Assembly (NCBI RefSeq): GCF_018982965.1
Contig: NZ_JACBYP010000013.1
Span: 1 to 64,000 of the forward strand
DNA length: 64,000 nt
From: Streptomyces mayonensis
GTDB lineage: Bacteria; Actinomycetota; Actinomycetes; Streptomycetales; Streptomycetaceae
Direction of reading: 5' to 3'
Shown here: positions 8,327 through 16,100 of the stretch, piece after piece
Numbering within the stretch: position 1 is the stretch's first letter
Layout: each line of letters opens with the position of its first letter
Made by a program: the position numbers and the translations under genes
Notes under the pieces: model-generated
Database searches by the model: none
What the model was told of the DNA's origin: nothing
The model's input: only the letters and a program-made list of their open reading frames with translations

Positions 8327-9328
8327 TCAGCGGTCCTGCATGGCGTCGGCGATCCAGCCGTAGGGAAGAGCGTCGAGGTCCTGTCCGGCCGTGCCGTCGT
8401 TGATGATCCCCACCAGGGCGACGTACCGCCCGTGGGCCTCCTCGTACGACGGGCCGTCGGAGGCCGCCTCCTCCTCGGCGATCTGGCGGAGGAGAGCGGG
8501 TGTGCGCCGGTACCCGTCGGCCATCCGGTCCCGTACCTCGGGAGTGAGGGGCGTACCGGACAGCGCGTTCGCCGCCTCCATGAAACGGACGACGGCCCGC
8601 TGCGCCCGGGCGGACCGCGGCGACTCCCCGGCGCGGTGCGCGGCGAGCAACTCCTCCATGAGCGGTACGCCGTCCACGTGGATGAACTGCTGGAACGGCT
8701 CGCTCGTGATCGTCCGGGCCTCCGGCACGGAGTAGGCGTCGCTCAGGTAGGCGCGCACGGCTTCACGGAAGGACGTGTCCTGCACCAGGTCGCCCAACTC
8801 GATCCAGGCCTCGAGCTGAGCGGCCGAGGGGTCCTCGGAAAGGACGGGCCGCATGGTCCGCAACCGGTCGATGAACCCGTCGGGTACGTCGACGTGCTCG
8901 CCGACGTCGTTCCAGAAGTCGTCGATGACCTGTTCGCGCTCCTCGTCGGTCATGGACACCAGCCTGTGCATCAGGTCGGCCCGGGCGGCGCCGTCCCCCT
9001 GCTTGATCAGGGCCCGGAGCACCGCCCGCCGCGCCCGCAGAGCGCGTTCCTGGCCCTCCACGACGGCCAGGTGGGCGGTGAGCAGCCCGTGCAGCGTCGT
9101 CCCGCCCGCGAGCAGCCGCCGCACCTCGGCGAGATCAGTCCCCAACTCCCTCAGCGTCCGGACGAGTTCGAGACGGGCGACGGCGTCCACCCCGTACATC
9201 CGGTGTCCGGCCCGGGTCACCTCCGCGGGCTCGACGATCCCGCGGTCGGCGTAGAAGCGCACGGCGCTCACGCTCAGCCCGCTGCGCCGGGCGGCGTCTC
9301 CGATGGCAAACAACTCGGTGTCACTCAT
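8327..9328 (-). CDS. MerR family transcriptional regulator
   Basis: A 333-residue regulator. Residues about 5-75 form the MerR winged helix (FAIGDAARRSGLSVSAVRFYADRGIVEPA...GHRMYGVDAVARLELVRTLRELG), followed by the dimerisation helix (LAEVRRLLAGG). The long C-terminal region (about 120-333) is alpha-helical and lacks the cysteine clusters of metal-sensing members, which suggests an organic ligand or multidrug role. ATG at 9328 begins the conserved domain; an upstream extension is non-conserved. It is convergent with the ATPase at 7849, and no target gene is evident beside it. Confidence 0.85.
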   Translation of the reverse strand: MSDTELFAIGDAARRSGLSVSAVRFYADRGIVEPAEVTRAGHRMYGVDAVARLELVRTLRELGTDLAEVRRLLAGGTTLHGLLTAHLAVVEGQERALRARRAVLRALIKQGDGAARADLMHRLVSMTDEEREQVIDDFWNDVGEHVDVPDGFIDRLRTMRPVLSEDPSAAQLEAWIELGDLVQDTSFREAVRAYLSDAYSVPEARTITSEPFQQFIHVDGVPLMEELLAAHRAGESPRSARAQRAVVRFMEAANALSGTPLTPEVRDRMADGYRRTPALLRQIAEEEAASDGPSYEEAHGRYVALVGIINDGTAGQDLDALPYGWIADAMQDR

Positions 9329-9487
9329 GCCGCCACTGTCGTGCCTCAACCCACTTGAGTGGCAAGCCGAGTGGCCCGCATCAAGAAGAACGCCGCCCGG
9401 ACCCGGCCGCCACGCGGGGTACGCGGCGACCGGGCACCCGTACAACGGCCGGCGGCCGGGGCCGGTTCAACTGCCGGGCCGGGTACG

Positions 9488-11113
9488 TCAGCCGGCGTCG
9501 CGGTAGATCCGGCCGCCGGCGTTGGGTACCGCTCCGTCGTACAGGCCGACCGGACTGGTGCCGGTGGAGAGCGTGAACCAGGCGTAGCGCTCCACGAAGT
9601 CCAGGCCGTTCAGCATCTGCGTCGAGGCGGTGATGAAGCGGGTCTGCTCCTCCTCGCTCGGGTAGCGGGGTACGTCCTGCGTGTAGTCGATGAGGGCGTA
9701 CTCGGTCAGCCACACCGGTTTGTGGTAGCGGTCGTGGACAGCCTGGAGGTAGTCGCGTAGCTGGCCGGCGGCGCCGGGGCCGAAGTCGGAGCCGTACCAG
9801 TGCAGCGGAATGAAGTCCACGCGCAGACCGCGCTCCTCGGCGCCGCGCATGAACCGGTCCAGCCAGCCGTCGGCGACATCGCCGCCACCGGCCACGGCGG
9901 GGGCACCCAGACGCAGGCCGGTGGCTTCCAGCCGGGGCCACAGGTCCAGGGCCTGCTCGGGCGTCATATTGGCCTGGTCCGCATGGTCCGGCTCGTTGAA
10001 GCCGAGCAGCGCGCTGCCCTGCTCGGCGGCCCGGCCCAGTTCGTCGTCGGTGACGGACCCGGGACCCCAGATCATCGGAACGTACTCGACGCCGTCCGGC
10101 CTGTTGACGCCGTCGGTGGACGAGGCCCAGTTGTAGTACCAGGACGCGCCGGAGTCGGCCAGCGCCTCGGAGGCGCCGTCGACGGGGTTGAGGCTGATGC
10201 CCTTGGGCGACGTGTCCGACGGCGGCTCCGCCGGGCCCTGCTGCGGTGGTTCGGGGGACGGCGCGGGGGGAACGAGCCGCGTGTGGCCGGAGCCGGACGA
10301 GGCGGCGGCGTCCTGACCGTATCCGTGGAAGGCGACGGTCAGGCCGGTGCACTCGGTGCACTGGTACATGACCTTGTTCCCCGGTTCGGCGTCCTGCTTG
10401 GACCAGGCGTACGCGGTGGGACACGTCTGGTTGATGGCGTCGCTGTAGGGCGTCTTGGCGTCCCGGTTCGGGTTGACGCACACCAGGGGGCGGCCCGTGG
10501 CCTCGTCCGTGACGAGGTTGTCGGCCGGGCAGCCGGCCAGCAGGTCCTCGACACAGCCGGCCGCCGCGCAGGCACCGGAGTCGGGCGGCGTCACATCGTC
10601 CGGGGTGATGGTGATGGGTGCCGAGACGGCGTTGACGTAGCTGACGTCGTACCAGGGTGCCAGGCCGTCCGCGGGGTCGAAGTTGAACTCGGCCAGCCCG
10701 GTGGGCTGTTCACCCGTCGTGCAGCGGTCGGCGTATGGTCCGCAGTCGCCGACGGCACAGTGGAAGGTGCTGCCCTCCTCACCGGTGCAGCCCTGGCGTG
10801 CGAAGAAGGTGCCGCGCCAGTGACCGGCGCCGGAGCGCTCGGGGATGGCGACGGTGGCGGACTGGCCCGGATCCAGCACCGGCAGCCCGGTGAGCGCGGC
10901 CGAGCCGTCGGCGTTGACGGTACTGCCGACCCAGATCCGGCTGTCCGTCCCGTTCTGCAGGGTCACGGTGTGCTCCGCGTTTCCGGCCTCCGCGGCCGGT
11001 TCCCCCTTGAGGCTCACGTTGTCGGAGCGTTGGTCCTGGATCATCAGGGCGGTGCCGGTCACACCGACGACGACCAGGAGCAACGCCAGGAGTAATGACG
11101 TGCGTCTGCGCAT
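9488..11113 (-). CDS. Secreted thaumatin-like / GH128 glycoside hydrolase fusion
   Basis: A 541-residue exported protein. Residues about 1-25 are a signal sequence or anchor (RRRTSLLLALLLVVVGVTGTALM). Residues about 40-260 are a cysteine-rich thaumatin-like domain (NGTDSRIWVGS, CAVGDCG, AEFNFDPADG, YDVSYVNAV). A proline-rich linker leads to a C-terminal Asl1-like/GH128 TIM barrel with acid-base Glu in GFNEPDHA (about 374) and nucleophile Glu in LTEYA (about 471). GH128 enzymes cleave beta-1,3-glucans and thaumatin-like proteins bind or hydrolyse them, so a fungal cell-wall target is inferred. ATG 11113 has GGAGAGG upstream. Confidence is high for the domains and moderate for substrate. Confidence 0.85.
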   Translation of the reverse strand: MRRRTSLLLALLLVVVGVTGTALMIQDQRSDNVSLKGEPAAEAGNAEHTVTLQNGTDSRIWVGSTVNADGSAALTGLPVLDPGQSATVAIPERSGAGHWRGTFFARQGCTGEEGSTFHCAVGDCGPYADRCTTGEQPTGLAEFNFDPADGLAPWYDVSYVNAVSAPITITPDDVTPPDSGACAAAGCVEDLLAGCPADNLVTDEATGRPLVCVNPNRDAKTPYSDAINQTCPTAYAWSKQDAEPGNKVMYQCTECTGLTVAFHGYGQDAAASSGSGHTRLVPPAPSPEPPQQGPAEPPSDTSPKGISLNPVDGASEALADSGASWYYNWASSTDGVNRPDGVEYVPMIWGPGSVTDDELGRAAEQGSALLGFNEPDHADQANMTPEQALDLWPRLEATGLRLGAPAVAGGGDVADGWLDRFMRGAEERGLRVDFIPLHWYGSDFGPGAAGQLRDYLQAVHDRYHKPVWLTEYALIDYTQDVPRYPSEEEQTRFITASTQMLNGLDFVERYAWFTLSTGTSPVGLYDGAVPNAGGRIYRDAG

Positions 11114-11260
11114 GGATCGTGCCTCTCCATCGGGCTCGCGCGGATAGTGCGGATCTTCACGTGGACTCGTTGCGGCGCCCGTCACGGTGCCCGTAACGGC
11201 GTCCGCGCGGGAACGACGGATGAGCGGAACCTCCGGTTCACCGTTCACGCTCACCGCTTC

Positions 11261-11310
11261 GCCCGAGCCCGAGCCCGAGCCCGAGTCCGAGCCCGAGCCC
11301 GAATCCGAGT
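11261..11310. repeat. Hexanucleotide repeat (GCCCGA)n
   Basis: About eight near-perfect copies of GCCCGA/GTCCGA lie between the divergent secreted hydrolase (start 11113) and the gene at 11392. It is a simple-sequence tract that could vary by slippage. No function is evident. Confidence 0.75.
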
Positions 11311-11391
11311 CTGCGCCGGGTTGAACCGTGCGCCGGAGCCGCCCGTTGTGTCTCGTGCGGGCAGCTCGTGCGGTGCAGAGAGAGGACGACC

Positions 11392-12465
11392 ATGGCCGAC
11401 CGCCCTCGCGCCTCCGGCGAAAGGAAGCGGCTGACCAAGCCGATGGGCCCGGCCGACCTGGCCTCGGAACTGCTCGATACGGAATGGGCCCTGAGTAAGA
11501 GTCGCCAGTCTCCGCAGACGACGCAGGAACCAGACATATTGAAACAACTGTGGCGATTCCTGCGAAACGCCTGGCGTAGTGTCACGGGCCGCCCCGGGAG
11601 CGGGTACGAGCAAGTGGGCGACGGTCCTTACGGGGCCGGGCAGGCGGTGGCCGGCCCCGGCTCATGGGGGAGCGAGCCCAAACCGGCGCAGTACCAGGAC
11701 CCGAAGCTGGACAGGCTGCGGGAGATCATCGAGACCAGGAAGCGCCAGTCCGCCACCAAACACCAGGCTTTCAGGGACGCGCTCCTGAAACAGCTGTCGT
11801 CCGGCAAGTGGAAGAAGAGGTGGGACAGCTCTCGCCAGAGCATGCCGCTCGTCGCCATGTACGTCGACGAGCGGAAGGACGTACGGCGTAAGAGCGAGGT
11901 TCCCCGGGCGCAGCCGGCAGCATCCCGGATCGACCGAATCGAAGCAAACCAGATGTACGACGGCCAGGGCTTCACGGCGGCCGAGCGCCTGCGCCGAAAG
12001 CGCATCACTGCCCCTTCACCGGTGCCGTCGCGCCCGTCAACCCCCCTGAACCCGCCGGAGCCGCGGGCACCGGGAGGGCCCGAGCAGCAGCGTGCGAGCC
12101 TCCTGGACTCCTCACCTCCTGACTCCTTGGCGGGGCTCCCGGCGCTGGAACCGGGACAGCCGGTGGACAATCGGCCGGACACCGCCCGCTGGGCACGCGC
12201 GACACCCGGTCGGGGCCACGCCGCCCAGGGCGCCGACACGGCCCCGCGCGAGCAGTTGCACCAGCCCCGGAGCGCCACGCCCGTGGCCGACCACGCGCCC
12301 ACACCGCCGGTAAGTCCCGAGAGCCCGTTGATCCGCCCGGGCGGGCTCGACGGGCCGCACCGGGCAGCCGATTCCCGGCAGGGGGAGCGGCCTGAGAAGG
12401 ACGACTGGACTCCCGTTCCGGTGGGGACCACCCACCGGCCGGTTCGGAAAGGTCCGTCGCGGTGA
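11392..12465 (+). CDS. Hypothetical protein, proline-rich C-terminal half
   Basis: A 357-residue protein that I do not recognise. The first half is charged and helical, with a Trp/Arg-rich segment (LWRFLRNAWRSVTGR) and a basic helix (LREIIETRKRQSATKHQAFRDALLKQLSSGKWKKRW). The second half (from about 210) is proline/serine/arginine-rich and probably disordered. No signal peptide or membrane helix is visible. ATG 11392 is preceded by GAGAGGACGACC. It is divergent from the secreted hydrolase, and a strong hairpin follows it. A nucleic-acid or scaffold role is only conceivable from the basic composition. Confidence 0.55.
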   Translation: MADRPRASGERKRLTKPMGPADLASELLDTEWALSKSRQSPQTTQEPDILKQLWRFLRNAWRSVTGRPGSGYEQVGDGPYGAGQAVAGPGSWGSEPKPAQYQDPKLDRLREIIETRKRQSATKHQAFRDALLKQLSSGKWKKRWDSSRQSMPLVAMYVDERKDVRRKSEVPRAQPAASRIDRIEANQMYDGQGFTAAERLRRKRITAPSPVPSRPSTPLNPPEPRAPGGPEQQRASLLDSSPPDSLAGLPALEPGQPVDNRPDTARWARATPGRGHAAQGADTAPREQLHQPRSATPVADHAPTPPVSPESPLIRPGGLDGPHRAADSRQGERPEKDDWTPVPVGTTHRPVRKGPSR

Positions 12466-12587
12466 GTCGTTCTGGCAATGCTGCCTGAGGGATTTTCGAT
12501 CCGTGCGCCTCTGCACCGTCATCCGACCGAGTAGTGCCGCGCACACGGCACACCGCGCACACGACGCACCGCGCCCCGCACACGCCA

Positions 12588-12625
12588 GTGACCGCCCGCG
12601 AGCTGCCTCGGTCGCGGGCGGTCAC
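12588..12625. terminator. Bidirectional hairpin terminator
   Basis: A perfect 14-bp stem (GTGACCGCCCGCGA and its complement) with a 10-base loop lies between the convergent genes ending at 12465 and 12642. It has no strong U tract, as is usual in Streptomyces. Confidence 0.8.
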
Positions 12626-12641
12626 CGTCGTACGCGTGCCC

Positions 12642-15212
12642 TCAGTCCGCCGCGTACACCGCGTCGATGGGGCGCCCGCGCAGGGCCGAGCGGGTGGGCA
12701 GGCTGATCGACAGCCAGCCCAGCAGGGCGACGAAGGCCACGATGCCGGCCCAGGCCAGCGGCTCGACGTACGGGATCGGCTGGCCCGTCGTGCCCAGGGC
12801 GGCGCCCACCGCCGGTGGGATGGCGATGGCGATCCCGACGACGACCGCGGTGAGGATCACCACCCAGGACTCCAGGAACATCATCCGCTGGGTCTGCTGC
12901 TTGCTGGTGCCGATCAGCCGCAGCATGCCGAACTCGCGGCTGCGGCCCGTCGTCGCCATGACCAGGGTGTTCACCACGGCGATGAGGACGTAGAGGATCA
13001 GCAGCGCGTTGGCGATCAGGCTCGTCCAGGACTGCTGGGTGAACTCCCCCTGCTGGACGGCGCCGAACTCGTCCGAACTCTGCACCACGAGACCGGGGGT
13101 CGCGCCGGCCAGTTCCGCCAGCCCGGCCTCCACCTGCCCGTCGGCACCGCCGCCACCGTCCGCGCCGCTGACCAGCAGTGCCGCGTCCTGCTGGTTCGCG
13201 GTGTGCTCGGTCACCATCGAGTGCGGGAGGGTGACGTCGCCGAAGCCGAGGCCCTTGCCGTAGAGGGCGACGACCTTCAGCTTCTTCTGGGTCCCGTCGC
13301 CGAGGTCCACCTCGGCGGTGTCACCGACGTCCAGCCGCGCGGTGTCGGCGGCGATCTGGCTGAGCGCCACGGTGTCGCCCCGCAGCTCGTCCATGCTGCC
13401 CTCGCGCACGTCCAGGTCGAGCGTGCGGTCCAGGTCCCGCGGCTCCAGGCCCTGCGCGCTGAAGGGGTTGGTGACCGGCTTGTCGATCTCGACGTAGGTG
13501 ATCAGCACCTGCGAACGGGCCACCGGCGTGACGGTGCCGACACCGTCGACGGCGCGGACCTTCTGCGCCAGGTCGGTGGAGAGTCCCGTGGTCCCACTGG
13601 TGATCACGTGGTCGGCGACGACACCGGTCGCCGCCTGCTCCTTCGCCGTCACCTCGACCGTGTTCAGCATCGACAGCTGCATCAGCGCCATCGCGGTGCC
13701 CAGCGCCAGCGGCACGACCGCGCTGCTGAGCCTGCGCGCGTTGGCGTTGCTGTTGGCCGCGGCCAGGTAGCCGCTCACCTTGGACCGCATCAGCAGCGGC
13801 GTCAGCAGCCGGGTCGTCTTCTGCACCAGGATGGGGCTGATCAGCGCGCTGCCCACCATGAGCAGCACCAGCGATCCGCCGGCCCCGGCGATCGCCAGCT
13901 GGCCCGGGATCAGCACCGGCAGCACGATCGACGTCACCAGGCCCAGCCCGAGCAGGCCCAGGGCGACGGCCTTGCGGGTCCTGCCCAACTCGCCCTTCTC
14001 CACCTGGGACTCGCTCAGCGCCTCCACCGGCTTGATCCTGGCGATCCGGTAGGCCGAGATGAACCCGGCCAGCAGCGCGCCCAGTACGGACAGCAGCACG
14101 GCGGCGACGGCCGGCAGCGGGTTGAACGACAGCTCGAAGTCGTGCGGCAGCACCCCGGCGCGCGCGAAGGCGTCCCGCAGCAGACCCGCCACCAGGAAGC
14201 CGGGCGCCGCGCCCAGCACCGCACCGGCGGCCCCCACCAGCAGCACCTCGCTGCCGATCAGCTTGTGCACCTGCCGCGGCGTGGCCGCGATGGCGCGCAG
14301 CATGGCCAGTTCCCGACGGCGCTGGTGGATGACCAGGCCGAGGGTCGAGGAGACGACGAAGACGACGACACCCAGCGCCGTCCCGCCGAAGGACGCGGAC
14401 AGCAGGACGAGGAAGCTGCGGGACTGGCCGACGTCGAGGAACTCCAGGTCGCCGAACCCGTCACCGGTGTAGGTGACGACCTCGGTGCCGCTGACGGCAG
14501 CCTCGATCTTCCCGGCGAGTTCCCCCGCGTCGACCCCGTCCTCGCCCAGGACGCCGATGGCGGTCAGCCGGTCGGGCCGCTGGGAGAGGTCGGCGGCCTG
14601 CGCGTCGGTGAAGAACGCGGCCGACTGCCGGTCCAGGCCGTTCGCGGGCGCGTCGACCAGGCCGACGACCTTGTAGGCCTGCGGCGTCGTCCCGACCGAG
14701 AGCCGTACGGTGTCCCCGACCTTCAGTCCGGCCGTGCGGGCGAGCCCGGCGTCCAGCACCGTCTCCCCGGCGCCGCCCGGCCTGCCGCCCTCGGCCAGCT
14801 CGAAGGGGCCCAGCGCGGCCGAGGACCAGCCGTGGCCGTAGAGCGGGTGCTCCAGCGGCACGGGCTCCCCCCGCTCACTGCCGTCGTCCTTCTGCGCGGT
14901 CATCTCGACGGTGTGGTCGCGTACGACCTTGTCGACGCCGTCGACGCGGGAGATCTGCTCGGCCACCGACGCCGGCACGGTGACGCGCTCGGCGTAGTAC
15001 GGGTCGAAGTCCTCCTTGACGTCCTTGGTCTGCCGGCCGCCGACCATCACGGTCGCACCCGCGTACCGCTCGGGGGCGACGCCCGAGAGCAGCCCGGACG
15101 TGAACAGCACGCCGCAGGCGGTGATGACGGCCGAGCCGCAGACCATGGCGATGAAGGCGGCTATGAACCCGCCCTTGCGGTTCTTGATGGTGCTCCATGC
15201 GATGTCGAACAC
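12642..15212 (-). CDS. ABC transporter permease (FtsX/MacB type)
   Basis: An 856-residue permease with the ten-helix duplicated architecture common in actinobacteria: an N-terminal helix (FIAAFIAMVCGSAVITACGVL), a MacB-like extracellular domain (about 45-240), an FtsX core (about 255-370), two central helices (about 425-480), a second extracellular domain (about 530-690), and a final FtsX core (NALLILYVLIAVVNTLVM...LLGWLSISL). Such proteins use mechanotransmission to export antibiotics, lipids or peptides rather than forming a channel. It is co-transcribed with and 11 bp downstream of the ATPase gene. Substrate unknown. Confidence 0.9.
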   Translation of the reverse strand: MFDIAWSTIKNRKGGFIAAFIAMVCGSAVITACGVLFTSGLLSGVAPERYAGATVMVGGRQTKDVKEDFDPYYAERVTVPASVAEQISRVDGVDKVVRDHTVEMTAQKDDGSERGEPVPLEHPLYGHGWSSAALGPFELAEGGRPGGAGETVLDAGLARTAGLKVGDTVRLSVGTTPQAYKVVGLVDAPANGLDRQSAAFFTDAQAADLSQRPDRLTAIGVLGEDGVDAGELAGKIEAAVSGTEVVTYTGDGFGDLEFLDVGQSRSFLVLLSASFGGTALGVVVFVVSSTLGLVIHQRRRELAMLRAIAATPRQVHKLIGSEVLLVGAAGAVLGAAPGFLVAGLLRDAFARAGVLPHDFELSFNPLPAVAAVLLSVLGALLAGFISAYRIARIKPVEALSESQVEKGELGRTRKAVALGLLGLGLVTSIVLPVLIPGQLAIAGAGGSLVLLMVGSALISPILVQKTTRLLTPLLMRSKVSGYLAAANSNANARRLSSAVVPLALGTAMALMQLSMLNTVEVTAKEQAATGVVADHVITSGTTGLSTDLAQKVRAVDGVGTVTPVARSQVLITYVEIDKPVTNPFSAQGLEPRDLDRTLDLDVREGSMDELRGDTVALSQIAADTARLDVGDTAEVDLGDGTQKKLKVVALYGKGLGFGDVTLPHSMVTEHTANQQDAALLVSGADGGGGADGQVEAGLAELAGATPGLVVQSSDEFGAVQQGEFTQQSWTSLIANALLILYVLIAVVNTLVMATTGRSREFGMLRLIGTSKQQTQRMMFLESWVVILTAVVVGIAIAIPPAVGAALGTTGQPIPYVEPLAWAGIVAFVALLGWLSISLPTRSALRGRPIDAVYAAD

Positions 15213-15222
15213 GTCAGCCGCC

Positions 15223-15972
15223 TCACCAGTTGCCGAGGTGCGTCATGTGCTCGGCGACCTCGGCCGGCGAGGGCTTGTAGAGCCGGCCCGCCAGCTGCCC
15301 GTCGGCCAGGAACAGCACCGTGTCGGCGTAGGAGGCGGCGACCGGGTCGTGGGTCACCATCAGCACGGTCTGGCCTATCTCGTCCACGATCTGCCGGAAC
15401 AGCTTGAGGACCTCCTGGCTGGTGCGGGTGTCCAGTGCGCCGGTCGGCTCGTCGGCCAGCAGCGCGTCGGGCCGGGTCGCCAGGGCGCGGGCGATCGCGA
15501 CGCGCTGCTGCTGGCCGCCGGAGAGCTGGTTGGGCCGGCGGTCGACGTACTCGCTCATCCCGACCCGGGTCAGCACCTCGCGCAGCCAGGCCTCGTCCAC
15601 GGTCATGTCCGCGAGCCGCGCGACGAGCGTGACGTTCTGCTGGACCGTCAGCGCCGACATCAGGTTGTACGCCTGGAAGACGTACCCGATCCGCTCCCGC
15701 CGTACGGCCGTCAGCTCCGCCTCCTTCAGACCGGACAGCTCCGTGTCCCCGAGGAAGACCCGGCCGTCGGTCGGCTGGTCGAGCCCGGCGATGCAGTGCA
15801 GGAAGGTGCTCTTGCCGGAACCGGAGGGCCCCATGACAGCGGTGAAGGTGCCGCGCGGGACCTCCAAGGAGATCCCCCGCAGCGCGGTGACGGCGTTCTG
15901 CCCTTCGCCGTACGTTTTCGTGACGGAGTCCAGCCTCATGGCCGCCGTCCGCGTACCCACTGTCATGTCCAC
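15223..15972 (-). CDS. ABC transporter ATP-binding protein (MacB/LolD type)
   Basis: A 249-residue ATPase. It has Walker A GPSGSGKST (about 48-56), Q-loop YVFQAYNL, signature LSGGQQQRVAIARAL (about 151-165), Walker B LLADEPTGALD (about 175-185) and the H-loop MVTHD. The DEPTGALD motif places it in the MacB/LolD/FtsE subfamily that pairs with FtsX-like permeases, here the next gene. It acts at the inner face of the membrane. The start is GTG 15972 or ATG 15966; GGAAGGG upstream fits either. Confidence 0.93.
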   Translation of the reverse strand: MDMTVGTRTAAMRLDSVTKTYGEGQNAVTALRGISLEVPRGTFTAVMGPSGSGKSTFLHCIAGLDQPTDGRVFLGDTELSGLKEAELTAVRRERIGYVFQAYNLMSALTVQQNVTLVARLADMTVDEAWLREVLTRVGMSEYVDRRPNQLSGGQQQRVAIARALATRPDALLADEPTGALDTRTSQEVLKLFRQIVDEIGQTVLMVTHDPVAASYADTVLFLADGQLAGRLYKPSPAEVAEHMTHLGNW

Positions 15973-16066
15973 TCGCCCTTCCGATTGTTGACAGCTTCAC
16001 CGTAGAGGGAGGCGGAACGGGGCCACGAACCACCTGGGGCCCATATCGGGGGTGGGGCCAGGTACA

Positions 16067-16091
16067 CCGTCCGTCCGACGGCGCCGGACGG
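16067..16091. terminator. Possible short terminator hairpin
   Basis: A 7-bp inverted repeat (CCGTCCG with CGGACGG, 11-base loop) lies just past the stop of the leftward TIR-STAND gene. Weak; could be chance in GC-rich DNA. Confidence 0.35.
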
Positions 16092-16100
16092 GGAGCCCAC

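Noticed and set aside
11251..11613. Coding frames through the hexanucleotide repeat on the - strand
   Set aside because: Composition is dominated by the simple repeat (RARARA or GLGLGL); no ribosome site or domain.
12534..15407. 957-residue reading frame on the + strand
   Set aside because: It is the antisense of the ABC permease/ATPase genes, with His/Arg/Gln-rich composition and no domain.
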